Assembly: GCF_003545875.1 (NCBI RefSeq)
Contig: NZ_QHCS01000001.1
Span: 620,001 to 684,000 of the forward strand
Source of the DNA: Leptospira stimsonii
GTDB taxonomy: Bacteria; Spirochaetota; Leptospiria; Leptospirales; Leptospiraceae
Reading direction: 5' to 3'
Length of the DNA stretch: 64,000 nucleotides
The notes under the pieces were generated by a model. The model saw nothing but the letters and a program-made list of their open reading frames with translations. It searched no databases and was not told where the DNA came from. The position numbers and the translations under genes are program-made. This document shows, one piece after another, positions 15,690 through 29,214 of the stretch. Within the stretch, counting starts at the first letter, position 1, and every line of letters starts with the position of its first letter.

Positions 15690-16991
15690 ATGAAAAGAAT
15701 CATTGAAGTCACACTTTCCTCCATTGCTCTCGCGATTTTTTTGCCCGTTCTTATCGCTGTGAGTTTAATCATTTTAATTTTCGATGGTCGACCGATTTTC
15801 TTCGCGCAAGAGCGAATCGGAATCGGAAGAAGGCCGTTTCGAATTCTCAAATTCAGAACGATGAAAGACGGAGAGGTTACAAATCTCGGAAATCTACTTC
15901 GAATCACGGGCATAGACGAATTACCACAGATCTGGAATATTCTCAAAGGCGATATGGGAATCGTTGGTCCGAGACCTTTGACTCAATTCGATATTGATCG
16001 TTTAGGTTGGAATCGAAGATTCTACGATCGACGTTGGTCGGTTCTTCCCGGTATCACCGGGTTATCACAATTGTATGCAGGCATGGGATCTCGAGTCTCC
16101 TTTTGTTTCGATCGTTCTTACTTGAATAACGGAAACTTCGGAGTGGACGTTCGAATTGTCCTTTTAACGTTTGTGATAAACGTATTCGGAAAAAAAAGAA
16201 TTCGGGAAAAACTCAAATTATCTCTTCAAAGGCGAAAAGGGATCGTTCGTTGGAAACCATGGAGGGAGCATTTTTTACGGAATGAAAGTCGCCCGTTGCC
16301 GAAAATCGATTCGCAAATTTTAGAGTTGAATCCGAATGAAATGAGATCGATCGCCTATTCTCTCGCAATATTCCAATTAGGTGAAGCAGGGGAGGGAAAA
16401 ATCGCAAAACAAATCGATAAAACAATATTGTTCGGAATCGACGACTTTTATCGGGAAGCGTTAAAACTTTTCGTAAAAGAAGAAGGTAGACATGCGAGAA
16501 TTTTGGGAGAATGCGTTCGCGCTCTCAAAGGAGAATTGATCGAATCCAATTGGACGGAACGCTTGTTTCATTTCGGGAGAAGGCTTCTTGGAGTCCGTTT
16601 GAAACTCATGGTCTTGTTGGCCGCCGAGGTGATTGGAATCTGTTTCTATAAAAAACTTGCGGATAAGATTCCAAACGGATTTGTGAAGTCGGCCTTATTG
16701 GAAGTGGTGAAGGACGAAGAAAAGCATTTAAAATTTCATAGCGACTTTTTCAGGATTCGAGTTCGGAATTATTTCACAAAAATTCTCTTTCGGGTCCTCT
16801 GGAGATTGATCTCGTTCGCGGCCTGCGTAACGGTGATCTTGGATCACAGAAAGACTTTTAAAGTTTTAGGAATCTCGAACTGGAACACGTTCCAGAAATT
16901 TCAAGACATCGCGAAATCGACGGAGAATTTTATTTTGGAAGGGCTTGATTGGAAATTAGACGGTTACCGTCTACCAATCTTACTCAGGTAA
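15690..16991 (+). CDS. Monotopic phosphoglycosyl transferase fused to a ferritin-like diiron domain
   Basis: From ATG 15690 the product is 433 residues. Residues 1-190 are a PglC/WcaJ-type sugar-phosphate transferase: N-terminal membrane helix (10-32), FAQERIGIGRRPFRILKFRTM, the catalytic Asp76-Glu77 in GIDELPQIWNILKGDMG, then VGPRPL. Such enzymes move a sugar-1-phosphate from a nucleotide sugar to undecaprenyl phosphate. Residues ~215-370 are a helical domain with a full diiron ligand set: Glu232, Glu265/His268 (EGRH), Glu313 and Glu343/His346 (EEKH). The order and spacing fit a ferritin-like four-helix bundle. No frameshift joins the two parts. The role of the iron domain is unknown; oxidation of the transferred sugar or lipid, or redox sensing, are guesses. 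Confidence 0.85.
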   Translation: MKRIIEVTLSSIALAIFLPVLIAVSLIILIFDGRPIFFAQERIGIGRRPFRILKFRTMKDGEVTNLGNLLRITGIDELPQIWNILKGDMGIVGPRPLTQFDIDRLGWNRRFYDRRWSVLPGITGLSQLYAGMGSRVSFCFDRSYLNNGNFGVDVRIVLLTFVINVFGKKRIREKLKLSLQRRKGIVRWKPWREHFLRNESRPLPKIDSQILELNPNEMRSIAYSLAIFQLGEAGEGKIAKQIDKTILFGIDDFYREALKLFVKEEGRHARILGECVRALKGELIESNWTERLFHFGRRLLGVRLKLMVLLAAEVIGICFYKKLADKIPNGFVKSALLEVVKDEEKHLKFHSDFFRIRVRNYFTKILFRVLWRLISFAACVTVILDHRKTFKVLGISNWNTFQKFQDIAKSTENFILEGLDWKLDGYRLPILLR

Positions 16992-16995
16992 GATT
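16976..16995 (+). terminator. Hairpin across the stop codon of the transferase-diiron gene
   Basis: A perfect 8-bp stem AATCTTAC, loop TCAG, GTAAGATT is followed by TTAAATT. The stem is AU-rich and the T-run is short, so terminator function is moderate to weak. Confidence 0.4.
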
Positions 16996-17531
16996 TTAAA
17001 TTCCGGAGAAACACATTTTATCTTTCTTCCGAATGACTCCCATTTTCGATTCTTTGAAACCATTCGTTATGTAGCATATCGATTTGAAAATGGGAACGGA
17101 CTTCTTCTTCGAATTTCAAAGGTGTTATCCTTTTCCAACTGTGAATACATTGTTTTGCGTTTTCCGATTTGTATTTTAGGAGGGGACCTTTTCCGAAAAG
17201 GCCGCCGATATGGCTATCGACTTCTTACATCCGTAGAATTCTACAGTAATCGGGGGCAAAATGGAGTAGGGTCCTCGATCATAGATCAAGTTGCATTCGA
17301 TGGGAAACAAGGCTGTAAGAAGGAACGTTATCTTTCGTTTAAAGCTGAAAAGACCCGATTTTAATTTCATAGAAGTATACGAAACTCGATGTATCGGAAA
17401 CAGTATATCCAAAGAGCAGTCTACTTTAGAGAATTCTGTTATTCTTAATAAAATTTGTTTTCTAATTTCGTTGAAATTTCGAAATGCGCGGTTTTGAAAT
17501 CAATCCCGCACGAAAAATTCGGATTTGGAAT
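16996..17531. other. Intergenic region between convergent genes
   Basis: About 535 bases between the transferase-diiron gene and the methyltransferase gene. Short frames on both strands overlap each other, carry several non-ATG starts and show no family motif or binding site. No repeat of the GTAGGAACTCC type was seen. I see nothing further in it. Confidence 0.6.
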
Positions 17532-18194
17532 TTAAGACCGGATAAATTCGTCCGTTGTGTCTTCTTCTTCCTTTAGATCGTAAAAGCCGTATTCAAAATC
17601 TTTTCCCGCGATTACTTCTAAACCGTAGACGTGTTCGGAAATTCTTACATTCTTAACGATATCAAGATGATATAGCTCTGCTAAGAATTTCATCTTGTCC
17701 AATGAAATTTTATCGTTTATCTTCGGTCCGATCGTAAATTCATTTTTTACCCAATCTAACACGATGAGTTTTCCGCCCTTTCTCATCGAACGAATGAGTC
17801 CATCCATTGCGAGACCGGGATCGGGGAACGTGGATAAAACCAGGGATGCAAACACTGCGTCGGGCGTTGGTATCCATTCCGGCAAAAGCGGATGGTCCGA
17901 TTTTTCGATAAAGAACGGCGTGAAGTTTGCTATCTCGTCTCGATTCTTCCAATGAAGAATTTCATCGATGAGTTCTTGCTGACACTCCCCGCCCCAAATC
18001 CAAGCTTCTTTCGGAAGTTGCTTTTTGAGTTCTAAAGTAAAAAAACCAAGACCCATTCCGAAATCGACGAGATGATTCACTTCCTTAAAAGTAAAATGTT
18101 TGAAGACGACCTCGGGCGGAGTAAGTTCCCGTCGTTTACTCGAAATCAGAAAGTTCTGATACTCGGGGTTTTCATAATAATCCAGGTCATTCAT
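17532..18194 (-). CDS. Class I SAM-dependent methyltransferase
   Basis: The 220-residue protein has a Rossmann-type methyltransferase core: motif I VDFGMGLGFFTLEL (about 43-56), then an acidic residue ending strand 2 (GGECQQE), and motif IV-like PDAVFASLVLSTFPDP. This is followed by MRKGGKLIVLDWVKNEF, the usual post-motif hairpin. Residues after 165 vary in such enzymes and hold no clear hint of substrate. The N-terminal DLDYYENPEYQNFLISSKRRE resembles the lead-in of UbiE-like small-molecule methyltransferases. The gene stands alone, convergent with its left neighbour. Confidence 0.85.
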   Translation of the reverse strand: MNDLDYYENPEYQNFLISSKRRELTPPEVVFKHFTFKEVNHLVDFGMGLGFFTLELKKQLPKEAWIWGGECQQELIDEILHWKNRDEIANFTPFFIEKSDHPLLPEWIPTPDAVFASLVLSTFPDPGLAMDGLIRSMRKGGKLIVLDWVKNEFTIGPKINDKISLDKMKFLAELYHLDIVKNVRISEHVYGLEVIAGKDFEYGFYDLKEEEDTTDEFIRS

Positions 18195-18356
18195 CCGTTT
18201 CTTTCTCTGAATTATGTCTAATGGAATCGTTAAGAAAAGTCAAACCCGAAATCTACTTTGGTTCGGCGTCGCTTTCTCTCAAAACGGGTTCAAATGGGAT
18301 TCTTTATTAAATTACGCCGTTTGAGCTGACGATATAAGTAGCAAGACATTCCTTTT

Positions 18357-21048
<2,692 letters not shown>

Positions 21049-21052
<4 letters not shown>

Positions 21053-22020
21053 GGAGCTTCCGTCTTGATAAACTCTTCTTCATTGAGTTCCATCTTAATT
21101 CCTAAAATATCGTAAATCGCATTCGGAATATTTACGATCGCCTTTATTTTATCCTTTAATACGGACGTATATTTTCCGTAAAGAATCGTCGGGACCTGAT
21201 TGACGGTATGCACGTCCACCGAAAGATCTTCTAAGTTTCCGTGATCGGAAGTCACGATCAATTGATCCGTTTCCGGATCCAACGCTTCCGTAACCCCTTT
21301 TAAAAAAGATTCCAATTCTCCGATATATTTTTCAGCCGCTTCCCAATTCATTTTATGTCCGACCTTGTCGGTCAGAAAAAATTCATAAATGCAAAGAGTA
21401 TAATCGTCTTCTTTACAATTTTGAACGATGGACGTACCGGTTTCATAGGGATCTCGAACTCGAAAGAGATCGTCCGATTCTTCCAGAAATCCCTGCGAGA
21501 ATTCTCTTAAATATTCGTGAGTTATGTCCATATAAAGACCTTTGCCGTTCCTAAGATCTTCCATGGTTTTTAAAGGTCGGTCACTTGCCATTTGAATCAG
21601 AGTCGAAGCCGAAACGTGGCGCGGGTTCTTTTTGATATGTTCCGCAAATGCCGGAGAATAACAGTTGAGAAGATCCGCTTTAAATCCGTGTTCGTCTAAA
21701 ACGCGAATGATGGAATATTTACTGATGATCTTTTTAAGAGTAAAGGTCGGAAATCCGCTCAAATGTCTTTGAAGCACCTTGCACGCGTTGATCCCGGTCC
21801 AAAGAGAAGTCTGACCTGTAGCGCTCTGAGGAAGACCTTTGATTCCTAACGAAGCATCCGTCCTGATAAAAACGGTATTCTTGAGGATTTCAGAGGATTG
21901 TTCCGGAATCGGTTTATCCGCGAGGGGTAAAAAGAAGGATTTTGCGTACCGAGCAAAGGGATTGGTTTTCGGATCATTGGGCCCGAAGCCGATCCCGTCG
22001 ATGAACATATAAAAGATCAT
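21049..22020 (-). CDS. Alkaline-phosphatase-superfamily metalloenzyme
   Basis: The 323-residue protein has the metal-binding pattern of the alkaline phosphatase / phosphoglycerate mutase superfamily. An N-terminal FIDGIGFGPNDP supplies the first Asp. LPQSATGQTSLWTG supplies the Thr/Ser nucleophile region, as in phosphopentomutase-like enzymes. FFLTDKVGHKMNWE gives an Asp-x-x-Gly-His pair, and LIVTSDHGNLEDLS gives Asp-His. There is no signal peptide, so it acts in the cytoplasm. It resembles a stand-alone phosphopentomutase or iPGM core without the inserted domain, and the substrate cannot be told. The gene is divergent from the sensor operon 58 bases away. Confidence 0.8.
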
Positions 22021-22078
22021 AGTTTTCTGTCTGGTTTTCTTCTTTCAGGTTAGACCAAATGGGCCGATACTAAGAACA

Positions 22079-23007
<929 letters not shown>

Positions 23008-23008
<1 letters not shown>

Positions 23009-25125
23009 TGACCGGATTGAAACTTAGAATTTCCCTATTAATCATATCCGTAATTTCTTTTTTTTATTACTTGTTCATCCCTTATTTCCCGGAGGGAGTA
23101 TATTATAAAAATAGAATAAATTCTATATTCATAAACTTCAACGAAGAACTTCATCGATTGGAATCGGGTTTGAGCGAGGTGAAATCCGTTTCCGAATTGG
23201 AAAATCTACAATTAGAGTTTCCGATGGTTTCCGGTATTAAATTGATCTCGGAAACGGAACTCGCGGTTCGCACGGATGCGGAAGGAAAACTTTTGGCGGA
23301 AACTCTGAAAGAAGGCGCGAGTCGTTTATTTTATCTGAAACCTTATCTCGTTCTTTGTCTTCCGGTTGCCGAAGAAAAAAGGCTGATTCTTGCCGAATTG
23401 AGAGAAGACAGTTTGCGAGTTTCCTTTGCCGGCACGGATTCTATTCTGATTCCGGATCTAAAATTCGGCGGTTATGTCGAGCCCGGGAAAAAATATCACG
23501 GCTTGAGTGGAGATCAGATTTCTTCCTTGTTGATCGGCGGATGGAATCATTCCGGCGACGCTGTGAACCGTATTCAAATTGGAACTGCGCCTTTTATCGG
23601 ATATTACTATGCTACTCCGGAAAACTCATACGGTTTTCTAAAAGGAATTCTGATCTTAAAACCGGGAAACGAAGGCCTTCCCTTTTTATTCTTAGCGGGC
23701 TTTCTTGTTCTCCTTTTTCTGATCGATCTTATGATTCGTGTTTTGAGAATGAAGAAGGATCTTTTCTCGGATAAGGAAGGAAAAGAGATCCAAGACTTAG
23801 TTGGACAAATTTCGAAAGGAGTCAACGGTCTTCAACTCGCGAAACAAAAAGCGATGGAACTGGTCGATAAGGATCAGCAAGAGGGAATCAGAACCTTGAC
23901 CTCGGAAGAAGTGGATTCGGATTTAAGAACTCTTCCGATCAGTTTACAGGAAGTGAAAAAGGAAGGCGGCGCTTCCATCTTCGTCCTTCCGTTTGAACTG
24001 AAGGGAGAAGGTTATATTTCGCCGGCGTATCTCCGCGATCCCGAAAAATTCAGAGTTCATCCCGTTGTTTCTCCGGAGATCGAAAAGAAACGATCCGAAA
24101 TTTTTAATTCCGAATTACAAACCTTGATTTCAAAGGTAAGCGAACCATCCGGGGAAAAGTCGCAACCCGAGGACATTCAGAAGAAAACTTCACAACCCGC
24201 GCAGATCGAAGAACCGGTCCATGGCAAACATTTGGAATTGGGACCGGGTTATATGAAATGGTTGGCGTCACTCCCGATTCGGGACCGAAGAAAAATTCTC
24301 GAAGTTTTGGACGAGCTCGGTTACGGGTTAGAATCAGAATATTCTTTTATTCTAAAATACTATATCTCCGTTTTTTCTTCGCTTAAGTTGAGCGGTTTTG
24401 CCATCAATTACTATGACAGAAGGAACGGAAGTTATACTCCTTTTGTGACCTACGGTTTGAAGGAAAAAACCGCAGAGAATATGATCTTTCTTTACGACGA
24501 TCAATACATAGGAAAAGAATCCGGAACTTATTCTCTGATCGGAATAACGGAAGAAAGAAAGAATGATCGATTCTTCCGAAAAAAATTCGATCTCGCGGAT
24601 TTGGAGTCCTGCATTTCCATTCTAACGATTCCTCTTTCCAATTTCGGAATTCCCTTTCGTTTTTTCCTTTTTTACAAGGACCCGCCGACGGAAGAGAATG
24701 CTCAGGAAATAGAGAATTTGATCTTTCATTCCTTGGAGCCAGTGGTCAAAGCCTTTGAAGAATATGATCGTAAAGTTTTAGGAGAACTTTTCCGGGACAA
24801 GAGGGATATCGTTTCTTCTCGAATTCACATGATGAGAATCGCAACGGACGGAGAAAGGGGAGTTACGAAATCCTTCAAAGTCGAATTTCACGGAAAAGAT
24901 TTTCATAAGCTCGAATCGGATCGAAAAAAAGTCATGTCTCAGATTTCGGAAATCCTCGGACCAGAAGATATGTGTTTCGGGATCGGAGTAGGCGCCTTCG
25001 GAATGTATACTAGAAAAGATTTGGAAGAGAAGGTCCGATCTTTCTTGGATCAAACCGGACATACTTATGATTTTACGGTCGATGTTTATCCGGAGAATGG
25101 AAAAAATCTTTTTACTTATCTTTAA
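23008..25125 (+). CDS. Membrane protein with extracytoplasmic domain and GAF-like cytoplasmic region
   Basis: The 705-residue product has helices at about residues 5-24 and 222-246 around an extracytoplasmic domain. A long cytoplasmic part follows: a charged helical linker (about 250-330), a low-complexity stretch rich in Glu/Lys/Pro (about 375-410), and a GAF-like domain (about 430-590; LKLSGFAINYYDRRNG, LESCISILTIPLS, RFFLFYKDPP). A C-terminal alpha/beta segment (about 600-705) is unassigned; it ends DVYPENGKNLFTYL. No kinase, cyclase or GGDEF motif was found. A receptor role is inferred from topology. It is coupled to both neighbours by overlap or a short gap. Confidence 0.75.
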
Positions 25126-25141
25126 AATCCGTTCGTACCCG

Positions 25142-25744
25142 ATGAACTTTTCGAACCTTGCGCTTCTTTTTACCTTAATCTTTTTATCCTTTCAAAGTCT
25201 GATTCCGAACGAGGAAAATCGAAAAGAATGGAATCGGGCCGCGAAAGAAAAAATTCTCAAGATGAACGAGAAGGAAGAAGAAACCGAATCGATTCCGTAT
25301 CTTGAAAAATATGTGGAAAAAAATCCATCGGATCTAACGTTCAAACTTTGGTATGCAAGGGCCTTGTTTTATCGTAAGGATTTGGAATTGCCTGGACACG
25401 CCGAGGATGTTTTTTCGAGAATGGAAAAGCTGAAAAAGATTCGTGAAAACTATCTCCAGTCCGCCAAAATTTTTGAGGAAGTCTTAGAGTATCTCGCGCA
25501 AGCGACGCCGCGAGATCCCGATCTCGGAAAATGGCATTTTTTATGGGCAATGGCGGAATGGTATGCCGGACGCGACGACAGAGCGATACAGATTTTTAGA
25601 AAATCCTTTAAATATGATTTTCGATTGAACGAGGCCAATTACAATATCGCAAGCATCTATCAAGCGATGGGTCAATTGAAGGACGCTGATATTTATTTTA
25701 GAATGTATCTCAAGAACGACAAAGAAATGAGAGAGGAAAACTGA
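25142..25744 (+). CDS. Exported TPR-like helical protein
   Basis: I choose ATG 25142 (MNFSNLALLFTLIFLSF), 16 bases after the previous stop, because it begins with a clear signal peptide; earlier starts would overlap the preceding gene. The 200-residue product has TPR-like helix pairs (TFKLWYARALFYRKDLEL, KWHFLWAMAEWYAGRDDRA, NEANYNIASIYQAMGQLKDA). It probably acts in the periplasm. Its stop shares one base with the ATG of the RHH-like gene. Confidence 0.8.
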   Translation: MNFSNLALLFTLIFLSFQSLIPNEENRKEWNRAAKEKILKMNEKEEETESIPYLEKYVEKNPSDLTFKLWYARALFYRKDLELPGHAEDVFSRMEKLKKIRENYLQSAKIFEEVLEYLAQATPRDPDLGKWHFLWAMAEWYAGRDDRAIQIFRKSFKYDFRLNEANYNIASIYQAMGQLKDADIYFRMYLKNDKEMREEN

Positions 25745-25935
25745 TGGCGAGAGTCGACAAACGGTTTCAACTTCTCATGACGGAAGAAGAACTCGAACTC
25801 CTTAAGAATGAGGCGGATAAAAGAAATCTTTCCGCGGGGGAAATGTTGAGGCTTTCTTTGAGAAATGAAATCTATCGTTCCGATTCTTATGAACGTCTGG
25901 AAGCTCTCAAGATACTTGCGAGTATGGAAGAATGA
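25744..25935 (+). CDS. Ribbon-helix-helix-like small protein (antitoxin-like)
   Basis: This 63-residue protein has the ribbon-helix-helix layout: a short beta strand (KRFQLLMTEEE), helix 1 (ELELLKNEADKRN), a turn (LSAGE) and helix 2 (MLRLSLRNEI). CopG/Arc-type repressors and many VapB-like antitoxins look like this. A short C-terminal helix (YERLEALKILASM) could bind a partner. Its start overlaps the upstream stop and its stop overlaps the next start (ATGA), so the gene is embedded in the operon. Confidence 0.7.
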   Translation: MARVDKRFQLLMTEEELELLKNEADKRNLSAGEMLRLSLRNEIYRSDSYERLEALKILASMEE

Positions 25936-26348
25936 GATACTATCTTTCCAAGTCCTTACTCGAATCTCTGATCGAAGGGACTTCCGATCAAAAAGCGATT
26001 CTAATGGAATCACTCGGGAATCTCATCAAAGAACAACATTTATTTTATACGGGGACGATTTCGATTCTGCCAATTTTGGAAAAACAAAAAGATCCGGTGC
26101 AGAAAGATATTATCTGGACTCAGGTGAAACGTCTTTGTTTGGAAATTTTAGATTTTAAATCGGAAAATCTTTCTCTGGCTCAAAAGTTGTCGAAGGAATT
26201 CGGTAACTCCGAATGGATTTGGAATGAGATGGCGATTGCGATCGAGAAAGATTTGGACGGATTTATCACGATCGAAAAGAATCTTCCGAATCAGAAGATG
26301 ATCAAGATATTACTCGCTCAGGAAATAAACTTCGACGGGGTCGCTTAG
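25932..26348 (+). CDS. PIN-domain-like protein with degenerate active site
   Basis: The 138-residue product follows the RHH-like gene with a 4-base overlap, the usual vapBC arrangement. Its outline fits a PIN fold: strand plus helix at the N-terminus (RYYLSKSLLESLIEG, where a typical toxin has YLDTSVLLAL) and a C-terminal stretch ENLSLAQKLSKEFG then EMAIAIEKDLDGFITIE. The invariant first Asp is replaced by Ser (LSKS for LDTS) and the TxD near the end reads TIE. I infer a non-catalytic PIN relative. This rests on pattern only, and other alpha/beta folds are possible. The last 39 bases overlap the convergent LamG-like gene. Confidence 0.55.
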   Translation: MRYYLSKSLLESLIEGTSDQKAILMESLGNLIKEQHLFYTGTISILPILEKQKDPVQKDIIWTQVKRLCLEILDFKSENLSLAQKLSKEFGNSEWIWNEMAIAIEKDLDGFITIEKNLPNQKMIKILLAQEINFDGVA

Positions 26349-28091
26349 CGGCGATACTTGGTCTTTTCCGGTCTGGAAGTGATACATCTTATTGAAAGCG
26401 CTGATTCTAAAATAATAAGTGGTTCCTTTTTTTAGGAAGAGCTGGTTCTTTTCCAAAAGAATTTCAGCATTGAGCGAAATGATACGATTATCCACGCAGG
26501 TGTTCAGCTTATTATAATATTCTTGAATATTGTTTGCATTTTTTCCATCCGGTAATCCGGTGATCGGATCCAAATAATCGGAAGCGGGATGTTTCGGTCT
26601 CGTCTTTTTGTTCGGAGCTTCGTTTGTGAGTGGATACGTTCCTCGAATGATTCCTACCATTCGATCCGGGTGAATCCCGTAGTGAATAAAATATCCGCCT
26701 CCGTGGATCACTTCTCTTTCCGGATTGGATTTCCAAGTCAAACAAACGCTCGGTCCGGAATCATCGATCGAATTCTCCACCGCCTTTAAACCCAGAGGGC
26801 GAACCGGTGGAATCGTCTCTCGATAAGTTAGAGTGAGATTCTTCAACTCCGGCGTGAGATTTCCGTTCGGATCGGATTTGAATTTGATTCTCCATTGATA
26901 ATAACGAAAGGGAAGAAGGTCTTCTCTATTTTCCGTGATTCCCAAAAACTTTCTCAGAGAATTTTTGAGAGAGATCCGATAAACGTCCGGATCCATTGAA
27001 TCTAGTTTAAAAGATTCTAATTTTCTTAAGTCTACGGCGATCCACGCCGGTCCTTCGGAAGTCGGGTGAAAGACCGTGGGAGAAACTCGGAAATAAAGTT
27101 CCATCGCCGATGATTTTGGAATGTTTGCTTTTAGTTCGATTTCTTCTAAAAAGGCGCTGGAATACTTGCTCTTGTAAACCGGAGAAAGCGCGGTTCCGAA
27201 TTTCGATTGAGTCGTATGTGTGTCCGGATCGAAGTCTTGTCCTGGAAAAGAAACGTCCTCGGCATTCGGATTCGGTTTTCCTCGGAAGACGGCGAAGTTT
27301 TCCATCCATCCATAATACGAACTCGCGATCCGAAACGAAGTCGTGTCTTCCGGATGAAATCCCATTCTTATCAAATTCTTATTGGCAGGAATCGATCCTC
27401 TTGCGGATTCTTTTCCATTCAGATACAATACGATTTCTTTTTCGGAAGGATTGAAATGGAGAATGATTCGGTTCCATTGATTCTTTTTAAGGGTTGTATT
27501 CGAAACGAGCTGAAGGGAAAGAAATCTTTTCTCCTCTGTTTCGAAGAAAGAATAAAATCCCGCTTTGAGTTTATCGTCCGCGATCTTAAGATCCCAGCCG
27601 AACGTGTTTCCCGAAGTTTCGTATAATTTTGATATCAACGTCGCGTCTTTTTCCACCGTTCCCGGAAAAATGCTGAACGCGATGAAAAATTCTTCGGTTA
27701 AATCTTTAGAAGTGAGAACGCCCGAGTTTGAATGTGCGATTCTAATTCCGGTTCTTTTTCCCGAAAATCGTGCGCTTCTTTTTGCATGAAGAACGTTTTC
27801 CGAATCGGGAAGAAAGGATGAGGAAAGAACTTTATAATTTCCTGATATATCTTTTAGATTTGATGGTTCTCCGGAATCGAAGTTCAAATACAAATCGGAA
27901 CCGAAACTTCGATCCAGCATTTGCAGTTTCAGCGTTTTTTGTTCCCCGTTCTTACCCGAAAGTTCCAGTCCGTTTCTTTGAAGATCGGTGAGTGAAAGGA
28001 CCTTGGTTTCCGAAAAAAGAGAGGAAAACGATAGGATAACGAATGCCGGAAGGGCGACTAACCAGACTTTAGAGTTTGTAATCCATCCCAT
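26310..28091 (-). CDS. Exported LamG/concanavalin-like protein
   Basis: I choose ATG 28091 (MGWITNSKVWLVALPAFVIL); the open frame extends 258 bases further but has no signal peptide there and overlaps rpiB. The 593-residue product has a signal peptide ending near SSLFSE, then a lectin-like jelly-roll domain (about 50-265). That domain shows FFIAFSIFPGTVEKDATLISK, QWNRIILHFNPSEKEIVLYLNG and WMENFAVFRG, the LamG sequence pattern. A second beta-rich region (about 300-430) precedes an FN3-like C-terminus (VCLTWKSNPEREVIHGGGY, YYFRISAFNKM). Likely a periplasmic or surface binding protein. Confidence 0.8.
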   Translation of the reverse strand: MGWITNSKVWLVALPAFVILSFSSLFSETKVLSLTDLQRNGLELSGKNGEQKTLKLQMLDRSFGSDLYLNFDSGEPSNLKDISGNYKVLSSSFLPDSENVLHAKRSARFSGKRTGIRIAHSNSGVLTSKDLTEEFFIAFSIFPGTVEKDATLISKLYETSGNTFGWDLKIADDKLKAGFYSFFETEEKRFLSLQLVSNTTLKKNQWNRIILHFNPSEKEIVLYLNGKESARGSIPANKNLIRMGFHPEDTTSFRIASSYYGWMENFAVFRGKPNPNAEDVSFPGQDFDPDTHTTQSKFGTALSPVYKSKYSSAFLEEIELKANIPKSSAMELYFRVSPTVFHPTSEGPAWIAVDLRKLESFKLDSMDPDVYRISLKNSLRKFLGITENREDLLPFRYYQWRIKFKSDPNGNLTPELKNLTLTYRETIPPVRPLGLKAVENSIDDSGPSVCLTWKSNPEREVIHGGGYFIHYGIHPDRMVGIIRGTYPLTNEAPNKKTRPKHPASDYLDPITGLPDGKNANNIQEYYNKLNTCVDNRIISLNAEILLEKNQLFLKKGTTYYFRISAFNKMYHFQTGKDQVSPLSDPVEVYFLSE

Positions 28092-28102
28092 CCGGTTTTT
28101 GA

Positions 28103-28540
<438 letters not shown>

Positions 28541-28626
28541 GATCTATATTTGTTTATGTCCCGACCGAACTCAGGATTCAAGCAAATAATTCTTTGTTTT
28601 AACCTCAAAAAGGGAATCGAAGAATT

Positions 28627-29214
28627 CTACAAAACGGAGTCTTTGTATGTCTTGGGCATCGCATCCCAAAACTCCACTTGGAGTAGAAAGAGGGAAAGAT
28701 AGATCATCGAAAAATTCTCTTCGGAAACCTTTTCTCCTTTGAGAGAAAAGGACGTCGCGTCGTTCAATCGTGTGAGAAGTTCGCGTTTTTGTTTGAGATG
28801 GGTCGTGAGGAGTTCCCATTCTATAGAATTGAGAGATCTCGTTTTTTCATCCGAAAGAACATAGTTTTCGTAATAAGAATTCAATTCCGTAAACGTTGCG
28901 AGATGACGGTCCCAATCCAAAAAAAGAATGGTATATTCTTCCTCCGTTAACTTCTTGTTTTGAACGCAGTTTACCGATTGAAAACGGGCGCGTCCTTCTT
29001 TGTAGGCGATCGTTTCCGCGATTCTTTTTTTTTCCTCTAGAGAAATCGTGGATTTGAATAGATTGGCGAGTTCGGTAGAAGACGCCTCGTTCGTAAAACA
29101 ATCCTGAATCGGGAGTTGTGTGAGAAAGTTTAAACCGGAAGCCGGAAGACTCCTGGAAGCGATTCCTAAAAAGAAAATGCCGATCAAAAATTTTTTGAAA
29201 CGGAGAATTTTCAT
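28627..29214 (-). CDS. Exported protein of unknown function
   Basis: The 195-residue product starts at ATG 29214, overlapping the serC stop by four bases. A basic N-terminus and hydrophobic core (residues 8-22, KFLIGIFFLGIASRSL) form a signal peptide. The mature part is mostly helical and charged with two Cys (QDCFTNEAS, SVNCVQNKK) that might form a disulphide. No family is recognised. It lies between serC and rpiB on the same strand and is probably cotranscribed with both. Confidence 0.75.
   Translation of the reverse strand: MKILRFKKFLIGIFFLGIASRSLPASGLNFLTQLPIQDCFTNEASSTELANLFKSTISLEEKKRIAETIAYKEGRARFQSVNCVQNKKLTEEEYTILFLDWDRHLATFTELNSYYENYVLSDEKTRSLNSIEWELLTTHLKQKRELLTRLNDATSFSLKGEKVSEENFSMIYLSLFLLQVEFWDAMPKTYKDSVL

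Noticed and set aside
17122..17497. Overlapping short frames between the transferase and methyltransferase genes
   Set aside because: Several mutually exclusive frames, none with a family motif or binding site.
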